Origin: an uncultured bacterium
GTDB lineage: Bacteria; Margulisbacteria; Marinamargulisbacteria; SXXA01
DNA: 64,000 bases
Assembly (NCBI GenBank): GCA_903864835.1
Contig: CAIPHK010000010.1
Coordinates: 21,771-85,770 of the forward strand
Reading direction: 5' to 3'
Position 1 is the first letter of the stretch. Each line of letters begins with the position of its first letter. Made by a program: the position numbers and the translations under genes. The notes under the pieces are model-generated. The model was given only the letters and a program-made list of their open reading frames with translations. It searched no databases and had not been told where the DNA came from. This document shows, in pieces, positions 45,547 to 55,427 of the stretch.

Positions 45547-46709
45547 AAATCGGAATTTTTGGGGGCCGATTCGACCCGTTTCATGACGGCCACTTAGAGA
45601 TGGTTACCCGGGGAATCGCGATTCACAGCTTAGACAAAATTCATATTGTGCCCGCTGCAAACCCTCCCCATAAACCCGTCAGTACGCGTTTCGACGACCG
45701 ATGCGCAATGATCGAACTTGCAATAGTCCACGCTGATCTCCCAGCCAATCAAGTTGTCGTTGATCGGAGAGAAATGTCCCGACAACGACACTCCCAAAGT
45801 TCGTCTTGGACGATCGATACAATTTTGGAGTTTGAGGCCGACTATCCCCCCCCTCACGAACTTTGGCTAATGATCGGCGACGATACGGCCCGCCAACTGC
45901 ATACCTGGTACCGTATCGACAGCGTGCTCTCCCGGGTTAATTTGCTTGTATTTAATCGAAACAACATCTCCCCCGATACGATCACACGCTACTTAACATC
46001 CCACTTCCCCTCTTTCGCCAACCACCTGGCTTTCGACACTGATATTTATGTTCCAATATCCTCGTCTGATTTGAGAGTGCAGAATAATTCGCCCTACATC
46101 ACCAACCCCGTTGCGGAGTATATCCGCCAAAATCGGCTATATCAGAACATACCGAAACACGTCCTCGGAATTACCGGTAGAGTAGGATCCGGGAAATCCT
46201 CGGCAGCCGCCTATTTAGATACTCATTTTAACGTAACCGTGTTGGATCTCGATACCATCGGCCATGCCTTATTGTTAGACCCCCGCATTAAGGCTGACAT
46301 TCGAGAGTCGTTTGGCGACATAGTTTTCGTGGACGGAGACATCAATCGTAAGGCCCTCGGTAAAATTGTATTTTCTGATTCCACGGCCCTTGAAAAACTC
46401 AACCGCATTATCCATCCAAAAATTCGTGAGGCCGTCGTTACCGGAATTACTGCCTCCAAAACCACGCCCATTATCGTCGTGGGGGCATTACTTGATGAGA
46501 CGGGTATATTGCCGCTCTGCGACGCCGTCTGGGTAATCGATGGTGACGACAATGCGATAGAAACTGCAATTGGGTCAAAATTTGATATTCGACATTCTCA
46601 ACAATCGAGAAAGAGCTACCAGGCCCAGGGCACCGTCATCAAAAATACATTCGATGATCGGTTTTTTGATACCCTAGACCAACTATTTAAAGCGCTTAAT
46701 TTTAGTTAA
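45543..46709 (+). CDS. Fusion: nicotinate-nucleotide adenylyltransferase (NadD) + dephospho-CoA kinase (CoaE)
   Basis: 388 residues from TTG 45543, whose bases overlap the preceding TGA. The N-terminal part (1 to about 190) is NadD: GGRFDPFHDGHLEM at the start and ISSSDLRVQ near its end. The C-terminal part (about 203-388) is CoaE: P-loop GITGRVGSGKSSAA near residue 208, LDLDTIGHALL, IHPKIREAV and VIKNTFDDRFF. Both sets of key motifs are complete, so both activities are expected, one for NAD and one for CoA. The upstream ATG at 45513 would run through the previous gene and is not chosen. Convergent with the arginine decarboxylase, overlapping by 4 bases. Confidence 0.88.
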   Translation: MKIGIFGGRFDPFHDGHLEMVTRGIAIHSLDKIHIVPAANPPHKPVSTRFDDRCAMIELAIVHADLPANQVVVDRREMSRQRHSQSSSWTIDTILEFEADYPPPHELWLMIGDDTARQLHTWYRIDSVLSRVNLLVFNRNNISPDTITRYLTSHFPSFANHLAFDTDIYVPISSSDLRVQNNSPYITNPVAEYIRQNRLYQNIPKHVLGITGRVGSGKSSAAAYLDTHFNVTVLDLDTIGHALLLDPRIKADIRESFGDIVFVDGDINRKALGKIVFSDSTALEKLNRIIHPKIREAVVTGITASKTTPIIVVGALLDETGILPLCDAVWVIDGDDNAIETAIGSKFDIRHSQQSRKSYQAQGTVIKNTFDDRFFDTLDQLFKALNFS

Positions 46710-47284
46710 AAAATTAGGACCGAACCGGAAACAACCGTCGTCCACATATCTTTTTTTCCAATAGCGGATTGGGTAATTGTCTTAACATCGACAATCTCGT
46801 CTTGGAGACGCCAATAATTTTTTCGTTCGTCAAAATGGAGGCCCGACTCTACTGGAATTCCAAGTGTCGTCGCCAACATTTCAGCCGCCATATCCTCAGC
46901 ATAATCACTGGCTTCTTGCTCGGTTTCCCCGTAGGAATGATGTTCCGATAAGTACCCGTGAGTCTCCGTATCTCGTGGCAATGCAACGCCTACAGAGGCC
47001 GCGATCAAACGATTTTGTTCTCGAACGGCTTGGTCCGACAACACGCAAAAAACAACTTGTCCAAATCGTAATTTTTTAATGCCCTCTTCTTTAGCAATAA
47101 TTTTACAATTGGGTGGAAAAATACTTGATACTCGAACCAAGTTATATTCAGCAATTCCGGCATCTCGAAGGGCGAGTTCAAATGAGACGAGCTTTTCCTT
47201 GTGGACCCCAACGCCACGGGTAAGGAACATCTCTTTAGGTACAAAATTCATGGGATCAACAAGTGGGTTGGCAGACGCCGACAT
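46706..47284 (-). CDS. pdaD: Pyruvoyl-dependent arginine decarboxylase
   Basis: 192 residues. The self-cleavage site RVSSIFPPNCK (Ser-Ser bond cut, second Ser becoming the pyruvoyl group) is near residue 53. Conserved ESEH-like region is represented by YLSEHHSYGETE and a C-terminal WTTVVSGSVLIF. It makes agmatine for polyamine synthesis. Ribosome site AGGAGG. The family is best known from archaea, Chlamydiae and scattered bacteria. No agmatinase is near. Confidence 0.92.
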   Translation of the reverse strand: MSASANPLVDPMNFVPKEMFLTRGVGVHKEKLVSFELALRDAGIAEYNLVRVSSIFPPNCKIIAKEEGIKKLRFGQVVFCVLSDQAVREQNRLIAASVGVALPRDTETHGYLSEHHSYGETEQEASDYAEDMAAEMLATTLGIPVESGLHFDERKNYWRLQDEIVDVKTITQSAIGKKDMWTTVVSGSVLIF

Positions 47285-47348
47285 CGATTACCTCCTGAGC
47301 GATTAAAAAAGAGGTAGAAGTAAAACGTATTGAGCCCAAAAAATCAAC

Positions 47349-48149
47349 TCAATTTTGAGGCTGATTTGATTGATTTAAAATTCCTAAAATTTCATCGTGA
47401 AACAAGCCATTCGAACTGACGATTGAATCGGAGTTTAATGAGAATCCCCCGTCAAGGTCCGTGACCCGCCCTCCAGCACCTTCTACGATGGCTTTTAGAG
47501 CCGCTTTATCCCAAGGTTTTAAGCCAAAATCAATTCCCAATTCACCGGCACCTGACGCCACCAACATATGAAGGTAATAGTCACCCACCCCCCGTTGTCT
47601 GACGGTCTTGGACAGCAAGTCGATCACCGTCTCCGGCGTAAGCGTTGCTTCGCAGCCAAACAAACTCCCATGAAACGCCTGCGCCTCATCAATCCGTGCG
47701 ATTCCAGACACATGGATCTGATGCTCGTCCCATCGGGATCGATACAGTGCCATATGGACGTTGCTCCCCCGTGCCCCCCACCAACGTTCAGCCGAATAGG
47801 CCGCAGAAATGAGCCCCTTTATAATTTCTCCATGATGTTCAACCGCCAATAATGTCGCAAAAAAGGGAACGCCCCGAATAAAATTCCGTGTCCCGTCGAT
47901 GGGGTCGACAATCAGCCGGGTTACCGCCGCGTCCGACTCATCCCCAAATTCTTCTCCAAAAACGCCAACGTTGGGCCATCGATCTTTAACGGCTTGTCGG
48001 ACCATTTTCTCTATTTCCAAATCCGCTTGCGTCACTGGAGAATGGTCCACTTTACTTTCAACTTTTAAGTTCCGCCGCATGAAATAGTGCATTGCAATTC
48101 GATCCGCCTCAGTTGCGATCTCATGTAAACCATCAAAATTAATTGGCAT
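47349..48149 (-). CDS. hisN: Inositol-monophosphatase family, histidinol-phosphatase-like
   Basis: 266 residues. Metal-site motifs: [22 protein letters not shown] and [19 protein letters not shown]. The [16 protein letters not shown] run and [18 protein letters not shown] are closer to HisN-type histidinol phosphatases than to SuhB. Start preceded by CGGAGCG. No other his gene is in the window, so a general phosphatase is possible. Confidence 0.75.
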   Translation of the reverse strand: MPINFDGLHEIATEADRIAMHYFMRRNLKVESKVDHSPVTQADLEIEKMVRQAVKDRWPNVGVFGEEFGDESDAAVTRLIVDPIDGTRNFIRGVPFFATLLAVEHHGEIIKGLISAAYSAERWWGARGSNVHMALYRSRWDEHQIHVSGIARIDEAQAFHGSLFGCEATLTPETVIDLLSKTVRQRGVGDYYLHMLVASGAGELGIDFGLKPWDKAALKAIVEGAGGRVTDLDGGFSLNSDSIVSSNGLFHDEILGILNQSNQPQN

Positions 48150-48205
48150 TTTTACGCTCCGGTGTACTCGAAATTAGGAAAATAGGATATAGTCTGCGAC
48201 TGCTT

Positions 48206-49999
48206 ATGGAAAACATTCGTAATTTTTGTATTATCGCACACATCGACCATGGCAAGTCGACGTTGGCCGATCGACTGATCGAAATGACCCACACCGTCTC
48301 TCATCGAGAGATGAAACACCAACTCTTAGATTCAATGGATCTGGAACGTGAACGTGGCATCACCATTAAAATGCAAGCCGTCCGACTCGACTATACTGGC
48401 CGAGATGGCAACCCCTATATATTAAATTTAATCGACACCCCGGGACACGTCGATTTTAGCTACGAAGTATCCCGATCGTTGGCCGCATGCGAAGGCGCCC
48501 TACTCTTGGTCGATGCAACCCAAGGTATCGAAGCTCAGACAATGGCCAACTTTTATTTGGCCCTAGAACACAACCTGGAAATCATCCCGGTGATCAACAA
48601 AATCGATCTTCCGTCGGCAGATGCCCAGCGTGTCGCTGAAGAAATTGAACAAGTTTTAGGAATCAAAGCCGCTGACTGTTTACAATGTAGCGCCAAAACG
48701 GGACTGGGCGTCGACGATATTTTAGAAGCTATTGTTAGCCGTGTGCCCCGCCCAAAAACAGACCCAGAAACCGCCCTCAAAGCCTTGATATTTGATGCCC
48801 ATTACGACCCCTATCGGGGAGTTATTACGTACGTTCGGGTGATGAGCGGATCCATTTCTCGGGGTCAAAAAATAAAACTCATGTCCACCGAAAACGTATT
48901 TGAAGTGCTAGATCTTGGATATTTTCGGCCCAAAATGACACCTTCGGATTCCTTGACGGTTGGCGAGGTCGGCTACGTCATCTCCAATATTAAAAATGTA
49001 GTCGATGCTCGGATTGGAGATACAATTACCGATGCCAGATTATCTGCCAAAACGGCATTACCCGGCTATACCGAGGCCAAACCGATGGTGTTTTGCGGAT
49101 TTTACCCTGTTGATACCGAACTATATCCAGGAATGAGAGATGCACTCGAAAAACTTCAACTCAACGATGCGTCACTCCATTTTGTTCCAGAATCCTCGTC
49201 GGCCCTTGGGTTTGGGTTTCGATGCGGATTTCTTGGATTGCTCCACATGGAAATTGTACAGGAACGGATCGAACGCGAATATGGCATTGAATTGGTGGCC
49301 ACCGCGCCAAACGTGACCTATCGAATTACAAAAACCAACGGCGACGTTATTGAAATCGAAAATCCGGCTCAATTCCCGGCAGCACAGCACATTGCGTCCA
49401 CTGAAGAACCGTATATGGGATTGTCATTAATTGCCCCCAGTCAATTTATTGGGACAGTAATCGAGCTCGCGCAAGAACATCGGGGCGAATACAAAAAGGC
49501 CGAATTGATTGATGCAGAACGGCAAATGCTGACATTTTCCATGCCATTAAATGAGTTGATTTCTAATTTCTTTGATAAGCTTAAATCCAGAACGCGGGGA
49601 TACGCCAGCATGGACTATTGGTTTGAAGAATACCGTCCATCTAAATTGGTCAAAGTAGACATGATGATCAACGGGGATCCCGTCGATGCGTTGTCCTTTA
49701 TTGCCCATATCAGCAAAGCCCCGATGACCGCACGAAAAATGGCCGAAAAGTTAAAGGAACTGATTCCTCGCCAACTATACGAAGTGGCAATCCAAGGCAT
49801 CATCGGCGGCAAAATTATCGCCAGGGAAAGTATCTCTGCGATGAAAAAAAATGTAATCGCAAAATGCTACGGCGGTGATATCAGCCGAAAGCGGAAACTA
49901 CTCGACAAACAAAAAGAAGGCAAAAAAAAGATGAAAACCATTGGGTCCGTCCAGGTCCCGAAGGAAGCCTTTTTGTCGGTTCTTAAAATTCACGACTAG
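48206..49999 (+). CDS. lepA: Elongation factor 4 (LepA)
   Basis: 597-residue translational GTPase. G1 [15 protein letters not shown]2 RERGITI, G3 DTPGHVDF, G4 NKIDL, and the LepA-specific C-terminal domain ([32 protein letters not shown]) are intact. ATG 48206 is chosen because the product aligns with the family start; TATAGT at 48188-48193 lies 12 bases upstream, with no Shine-Dalgarno. The ATG of pabB follows one base after the stop. Confidence 0.96.
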   Translation: MENIRNFCIIAHIDHGKSTLADRLIEMTHTVSHREMKHQLLDSMDLERERGITIKMQAVRLDYTGRDGNPYILNLIDTPGHVDFSYEVSRSLAACEGALLLVDATQGIEAQTMANFYLALEHNLEIIPVINKIDLPSADAQRVAEEIEQVLGIKAADCLQCSAKTGLGVDDILEAIVSRVPRPKTDPETALKALIFDAHYDPYRGVITYVRVMSGSISRGQKIKLMSTENVFEVLDLGYFRPKMTPSDSLTVGEVGYVISNIKNVVDARIGDTITDARLSAKTALPGYTEAKPMVFCGFYPVDTELYPGMRDALEKLQLNDASLHFVPESSSALGFGFRCGFLGLLHMEIVQERIEREYGIELVATAPNVTYRITKTNGDVIEIENPAQFPAAQHIASTEEPYMGLSLIAPSQFIGTVIELAQEHRGEYKKAELIDAERQMLTFSMPLNELISNFFDKLKSRTRGYASMDYWFEEYRPSKLVKVDMMINGDPVDALSFIAHISKAPMTARKMAEKLKELIPRQLYEVAIQGIIGGKIIARESISAMKKNVIAKCYGGDISRKRKLLDKQKEGKKKMKTIGSVQVPKEAFLSVLKIHD

Positions 50000-50000
50000 A

Positions 50001-51311
50001 ATGGCCACGGTAGATGTAACCGACATTACCGAAATCCCGTTTGAACAAGTATTGGGGCTATTTTCTACCCTTCCAGGATTTATATGGCTGGATAGTTCGG
50101 ATACTCAATCATCCCAGTCCAACTACTCATATTTAGCCGCAAACCCTGTTGCAACCATCGATCCCGATGCCGGGCCAACCGAACTCGCCAAATTTTTGGC
50201 TCATTGGGCGAATCCTCCAAATGCACCATCACCGGAATTCAGTGGGATGATCGCTGGATTTATTGGATACGAGGCCCTAAAGAGCTGGGGACTCCCCGAA
50301 CTATCAAAGGTCAAATTCCATAGCCACCCTCGGTGGCCAAACCATCAACTGGGGGTATACCCCGTAGTTGTCAGAATTAACCATCTGACCCATAACATGC
50401 AACTCGTTGTAAATACTGATATTTCGGAGAATTCCCCCGCAGAATGGCACTCCAGAATGCGTTCAGCACCCGCATTTATTCCCCAAAAAACCATGCTTCA
50501 ATTGAGGCCCCATACCGGTGCAAAAGAGGGCTTTATTCACTCCGTTGCTACGATTCAAAAACACATCGCCGACGGCGATATTTATCAACTCAATCTCACC
50601 CGGCAGATCACAGCCTTGCTGACCGAGGGTGGCCCACTCGATGTGTATTGGGCAATGCGCCAAAACAATCCGTCCCCGTTCGGGGCGTATCTCGATACAG
50701 GTTTCCACCAAATCCTGAGCATGTCCCCGGAATTATTATTTAATATTTCAAATAAAATGATTGAAACTCGCCCCATTAAAGGGACATTAAAACGAACCGG
50801 CTTTGCAGATGTAAATGAAGGCCGACAACTTCTTGAGTCCACAAAAGACACATCAGAACTGACAATGATTGTCGATCTATTACGCAATGATTTGGGTCGG
50901 GTCTGTTTACAAGGGTCAGTTCATGTTCCTCAGCTCAAAACAGTTGAGACTTACGCCACCCTCCATCATTTGGTAGCGACAATACGAGGCCAATTGAACC
51001 CCAATATTTCATATATCGACATTCTGAAAGCCATTTTTCCTGGCGGTTCTATTACAGGTGCCCCCAAATATCGGGCAATGGAATTAATCGGCCAGATCGA
51101 ATCTATTCCACGCTCAGTCTATACCGGCGCAATCGGCTATTTTGGGTTAAATGGCGATAGCCAATTTAACATTGCGATTCGAACCGCAATTCACGACAGA
51201 GGCGTCATTGCCTATCATACCGGCTGCGGGATTGTCGCCGATTCAAATCCGGAAGCAGAATGGGAAGAAAGCATGACAAAATCGCATGCATTTGAGAGAT
51301 TGTGTCGATAA
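50001..51311 (+). CDS. pabB: Aminodeoxychorismate synthase component I
   Basis: 436 residues, chorismate-binding fold. ETRPIKGTLKR contains the Lys that distinguishes PabB from anthranilate synthase TrpE (PIAGT); LRNDLGRVC and FPGGSITGAPKYRAME are further family blocks. With PabA glutaminase (not here) it makes aminodeoxychorismate for folate. Start ATG 50001 immediately follows the lepA stop. Confidence 0.92.
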   Translation: MATVDVTDITEIPFEQVLGLFSTLPGFIWLDSSDTQSSQSNYSYLAANPVATIDPDAGPTELAKFLAHWANPPNAPSPEFSGMIAGFIGYEALKSWGLPELSKVKFHSHPRWPNHQLGVYPVVVRINHLTHNMQLVVNTDISENSPAEWHSRMRSAPAFIPQKTMLQLRPHTGAKEGFIHSVATIQKHIADGDIYQLNLTRQITALLTEGGPLDVYWAMRQNNPSPFGAYLDTGFHQILSMSPELLFNISNKMIETRPIKGTLKRTGFADVNEGRQLLESTKDTSELTMIVDLLRNDLGRVCLQGSVHVPQLKTVETYATLHHLVATIRGQLNPNISYIDILKAIFPGGSITGAPKYRAMELIGQIESIPRSVYTGAIGYFGLNGDSQFNIAIRTAIHDRGVIAYHTGCGIVADSNPEAEWEESMTKSHAFERLCR

Positions 51312-51335
51312 GAGAACCGTCTAAAGGAGTCTTCC

Positions 51336-52082
51336 ATGTCTGGACATAGCAAATGGTCAACGATTAAGCATAAAAAAGCGAAAACCGACGCAAAACGGGG
51401 GAAGATGTTTACTAAGGTAGTCCGAGAAATTACGATCGCAGCCAAAGTAGGCGGTGCCGATCCTGAATTAAATCCGAGGCTGAGGTTGGCGCTCCAAAAA
51501 GCAAAAGAAGCCAATATGCCCAACGACAACATTAAACGTGCCGTTGAAAAAGGTGCCGGTGGAAGCGATGGAAACGAACTGGAAGAAATCGTATTTGAAG
51601 CCTATGGACCCAATGGGGTTGCGTTGATGATTCCAACGCTTACGGACAATAAGTTTCGGACGGTCCCGAATCTTAAAAACATCCTTAATCGTGCTGGGGG
51701 GTCAATGGCTTCCAAAGGCGCGGTATCATATATGTTCAAGTCAAAAGGCCTTATTATCTTTGAACCCGGCCATTCCGAGGATACCATCATGGAAGTGGCC
51801 ATGGTCACTACAGTGAACGATGTACTTACGAACGACGATGGCAGTGTCGAAGTCATCACCGAACCGGATTTATTAGACCCCGTCCTACAAGCGTTTGATT
51901 CGGCCAATCTCAGGTATATCAGTGCCGAATTGACCATGATTCCAGACGTTACCGTTCCTTTAGATCTTGCGGCAGCAGAACAAATTTTAAAGTTAATCGA
52001 TAAGCTTGAAGACGAAGATGATGTTCAGAATGTATTCGGTAATTTTGACATTCCCGATGAGGTGATGGCATCCCTAGCCTAA
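51336..52082 (+). CDS. yebC: YebC/PmpR family protein
   Basis: 248 residues starting MSGHSKWSTIKHKKAKTDAK, diagnostic for the family. Members act as transcription regulators or, in recent work, as factors relieving ribosome stalling at proline runs. AAAGGAG precedes the start by 8 bases. Confidence 0.96.
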   Translation: MSGHSKWSTIKHKKAKTDAKRGKMFTKVVREITIAAKVGGADPELNPRLRLALQKAKEANMPNDNIKRAVEKGAGGSDGNELEEIVFEAYGPNGVALMIPTLTDNKFRTVPNLKNILNRAGGSMASKGAVSYMFKSKGLIIFEPGHSEDTIMEVAMVTTVNDVLTNDDGSVEVITEPDLLDPVLQAFDSANLRYISAELTMIPDVTVPLDLAAAEQILKLIDKLEDEDDVQNVFGNFDIPDEVMASLA

Positions 52083-52086
52083 AGGT

Positions 52087-52095
52087 TGCTATAAT
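52087..52095 (+). promoter_or_regulatory. Extended -10 promoter of surface-protein pair
   Basis: TG-C-TATAAT (52087-52095) with no clear -35 box, five bases after the yebC stop. Transcription near 52102 gives a 37-base leader for the 52139 gene. Confidence 0.55.
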
Positions 52096-52138
52096 ACCCT
52101 CCAAATTGCATATTCACTTTATTACGTAAGGGAACTCC

Positions 52139-55100
52139 ATGATTCGTCAGGCTTTTCGTTTCGGACTTCTAGCCGCCCTGCTTCTCGTATTTTGTATTCA
52201 GTTCTCGTATGGACAAACGTTATCGTTGATTCAAACGACGGTCGACAAACGCTACGCGCCTCAGGGAAGCAAAGTGGCAATGATATTTATGAAACTTCAG
52301 GCAACAGGCGGTTCAAACGCACTGACGAGCGTGTCGTTCAAAAATCCCTCCCCCACCATTTTTTTGGGCAATAAAATTACCAAAGCGTTTCTATATAAAG
52401 ACAGTTCTATTGCGGGAGTTGCCGGCCGATTTGATGATGGAACCGAAACTGAACTTGCATCAATCACATATAATACCGACCCAACCACGGCCGACCAACT
52501 TTTTTCCGGGTTTTCTGACACAATCTCTAGTGGAAACTCCCAGGGGTATTTTATCGTCTATCAGGTTGCTGATAATGCTGATTTAACTGCAACAACCAGC
52601 ATAACCGTCTTGGATCTCAACGAAAGCAGTTTCGACTTTAGTTCAAATACGGTTGTCAATTCAGTAACGATCACTGGATTGGAATCAAAAGCCATCACAT
52701 CGATCGCCCCCACGGTGGTAATTCCAGGCCAAACAAATGTTCCAGCGCTAAAAATTGCCCTTAAAATGAGCGGCGAAGATATGAATGAAGCTATTTTAAT
52801 TAATGTCCAAAATATCGCGAACAACTTTGTGATGGACAGCAACTTAAAAAACGGAATTACGGCCGCCTATTTATATAAAGGAAACGCCGGCCAAGACGAG
52901 TTTGACCCGCTATTTATCTCAAACTACACCGTTGTTCAGCAATTCACGGCGGGAAGCTTTACATCCACATCATCGGTCATTTTTACTTTTCCAGAAAAAA
53001 ACGACTTAACTATTGGTACCGGCGTCACAACCAACCTCTTCCTTGCCTACGATATCGGTGAAGATTTTCAAGTTACCAACAACACAAAAATCAATGCTCA
53101 GATCAAATCGTTAACCGGGCTCGGCGATCAATCCCGTCTCACGGTGTCTATTCCGTCAGCACTCCCCTCTGTCCCTGCATCGGCGTTGGTCGCAGGGTTA
53201 TCATTCAACACCGACGTTGTGAAAAACCTGGTCAATGCGGGAGATTCTTTTGGTGCCAACAGTGTCGTTCCTATGTTTGAATTTGAAATTCGAGCCAACC
53301 AGACCGATATTACGATTGTTACAATCAATATTCAGAATCCTGGAACTGTTCCGTTTATTACCACCAGCTCCGACCCGAAAAACGTACAAAAAATCGCCCT
53401 TTATCTCGACTCAAATCGAGATGGCGTTTTTAACGGATTTTCATCAGGCGGGCTAGACACCCTTGTGGCGGATCTAACTCTTGGCCGTGGCGGAAACCAA
53501 ATTGACCGTGCCGTTGTAACCATGAATGCATTAGGGAGTGCATTGATTATTCCAAAATTTGATTCCAACGCGGATAGTATCGACGGCTACAATAGCAACA
53601 ACGCGGCACGATTTTTTACTATTTATACATTTGGACAACACATTCTTGCTTCTGGTGCAGGTACTGGAACAGCCAATTCTGGATCGTACGCTATCGCTCG
53701 ATTGGAAAATGTGGTTGGCACAGTTAACGTATCCAATAACATCTACACGGTAAAACTAAGCGGTACAAAACCGGTCATAGCAACGCCAGAGGCACTCGTT
53801 AAACTATTGGATTCATTAGACGTATTTATCTCGTCGTCACAGGCGCTGTCGCCAACTATGGCTATTCAAGGCCAGGTGATGGTTCCAATGCTCTACCTTA
53901 TTTTGGATTCCGCTAATACGTTTCCGTCCGCCAACGTCAGTATTCTCAATGAGTCCGCATCATTTAGCCCATCAAACGAGGGCGTCTCTAAGGTATGGAT
54001 CTACCGAGACATAAATTCAAACATGATCGTCGACTCAGGCGACACCTTGCTGGGGGTCCAAGATTTACTATCAAATACATCCACTGCGTCCATATCTTCT
54101 ATCGGGCTAGTCACGGGGCAAAATAAATGGATTATTTTGTATAATATTGGGGTCAACGCACCCGGGCCATCGACCGGGGTTCCCAATGTACGCGCCCAAT
54201 TTGGAGGGCTAAAAACTACCAGCAATATCAGTATTGGCGGACAATCACTCCCATTCCCGTCGACCGCTGCAACACTAACCCCGAGTAGCAGCCGATTGGT
54301 TATTTCCGATGTCACTACGTCGGTTTCCTCATTGGCAACCATTGTTACCAACTTCACAACAACACTCACTTTAACAAATACAACCGATTCCCCGATAACA
54401 GTAACCGACCTGGCCCCTCGAATATATTTCTCCACGATTTCGGGAACCGATATCTCCTATGAATTTACATTTGAACCCGATTCCGCCCCCCCGTATACGG
54501 TTCTTGCCAACGGAACAAAAACGGTCACATTCACATGTAAACATAGTAACCGGATCAGTGACGGGAATGTCCTTGTAGATGGGTATGCGGAGTATATTGT
54601 TCCCGATTCTATATACCCTGTACCCGCAACCGCTGGCTTGGCTGAAGTTATCCGCTATAAAAGCACATCCGGTTGGACACCCGCGTTTGTTGATCCCCCG
54701 AGATTTAAAGTCGGCAGAGGAACTGTATATTCATGGAGCTTCCCCGCATATATCTCCGGTATTATACTCGTAGTGAACGAATCGCTTATTCCGTTCGCCA
54801 ATTATGACTCCATCCCTAAGCAGAGTGAACTCCAAATCACCCTGGTAAATAGTGGAAAAACTATTGACGAGAGTTCCTTGGTGGTCAAAATCAATGGCAC
54901 TGTATTGACCAAGGTCCAGAGCATTTCTAGCACTGGTGGAATGAGCCACATCCAATCGTTCAAAACAAAAGCGGCACTAACCTATTCCTATAATGCAGAA
55001 ACCGGAGTGATCGTCATCCAGGATATTGGAACCGAGGGCGGCACACTCACCATTTCAGCAAATGATCTACAAGGAAATGCGTTGGACACAACCAGCATCA

Positions 55101-55414
55101 ATTTTTCTATTTCAGATTTTGTTCGAATCGAGAATCTGTATGCATACCCAAGTCCATATTTGAGAACCTCACTTCAGCCACTTAATCTTGGATTTGACTT
55201 AACACAACCTGCCACTGTTAAAGTGTACATCTTCAACCATGTTGGATCGCTGGTTTTCCAACAAGAATATACCTACGACAATATTGGATATCACGTTATT
55301 TCGTTTGGTCAGAATGAGGGATTCGTCGCGTCCGGGATCTATATATGTAAAATGTATGCTACCGATGCCAATGGCACCAAATCAAATGCAGTCACCAAAT
55401 TTGCAGTTTATTAA
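52139..55414 (+). CDS. Large secreted four-repeat protein with T9SS/FlgD-like C-terminal domain
   Basis: 1091 residues. Signal peptide residues 1-25 (LLAALLLVFCIQFSYGQ). Four diverged repeats start near residues 36, 194, 365 and 575. Each opens with a strand pair (PQGSKVAMIFMKLQA; PGQTNVPALKIALKM; FGANSVVPMFEFEIRA; IQGQVMVPMLYLILDS) and has a later Tyr/Leu strand with Asp-rich loop (KVWIYRDINSNMIVDSGD, IALYLDSNRDGVFNG), which looks calcium-binding. The last 95 residues (YAYPSPYLR, VKVYIFNHVGSLVF, ASGIYICKMYATD) resemble the Por-type sorting or FlgD-like Ig domain. Exported and probably surface-bound. Thirteen bases before the PorV-like/SLH gene. Confidence 0.7.
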   Translation: MIRQAFRFGLLAALLLVFCIQFSYGQTLSLIQTTVDKRYAPQGSKVAMIFMKLQATGGSNALTSVSFKNPSPTIFLGNKITKAFLYKDSSIAGVAGRFDDGTETELASITYNTDPTTADQLFSGFSDTISSGNSQGYFIVYQVADNADLTATTSITVLDLNESSFDFSSNTVVNSVTITGLESKAITSIAPTVVIPGQTNVPALKIALKMSGEDMNEAILINVQNIANNFVMDSNLKNGITAAYLYKGNAGQDEFDPLFISNYTVVQQFTAGSFTSTSSVIFTFPEKNDLTIGTGVTTNLFLAYDIGEDFQVTNNTKINAQIKSLTGLGDQSRLTVSIPSALPSVPASALVAGLSFNTDVVKNLVNAGDSFGANSVVPMFEFEIRANQTDITIVTINIQNPGTVPFITTSSDPKNVQKIALYLDSNRDGVFNGFSSGGLDTLVADLTLGRGGNQIDRAVVTMNALGSALIIPKFDSNADSIDGYNSNNAARFFTIYTFGQHILASGAGTGTANSGSYAIARLENVVGTVNVSNNIYTVKLSGTKPVIATPEALVKLLDSLDVFISSSQALSPTMAIQGQVMVPMLYLILDSANTFPSANVSILNESASFSPSNEGVSKVWIYRDINSNMIVDSGDTLLGVQDLLSNTSTASISSIGLVTGQNKWIILYNIGVNAPGPSTGVPNVRAQFGGLKTTSNISIGGQSLPFPSTAATLTPSSSRLVISDVTTSVSSLATIVTNFTTTLTLTNTTDSPITVTDLAPRIYFSTISGTDISYEFTFEPDSAPPYTVLANGTKTVTFTCKHSNRISDGNVLVDGYAEYIVPDSIYPVPATAGLAEVIRYKSTSGWTPAFVDPPRFKVGRGTVYSWSFPAYISGIILVVNESLIPFANYDSIPKQSELQITLVNSGKTIDESSLVVKINGTVLTKVQSISSTGGMSHIQSFKTKAALTYSYNAETGVIVIQDIGTEGGTLTISANDLQGNALDTTSINFSISDFVRIENLYAYPSPYLRTSLQPLNLGFDLTQPATVKVYIFNHVGSLVFQQEYTYDNIGYHVISFGQNEGFVASGIYICKMYATDANGTKSNAVTKFAVY

Positions 55415-55427
55415 GTTGAAATCAAGA

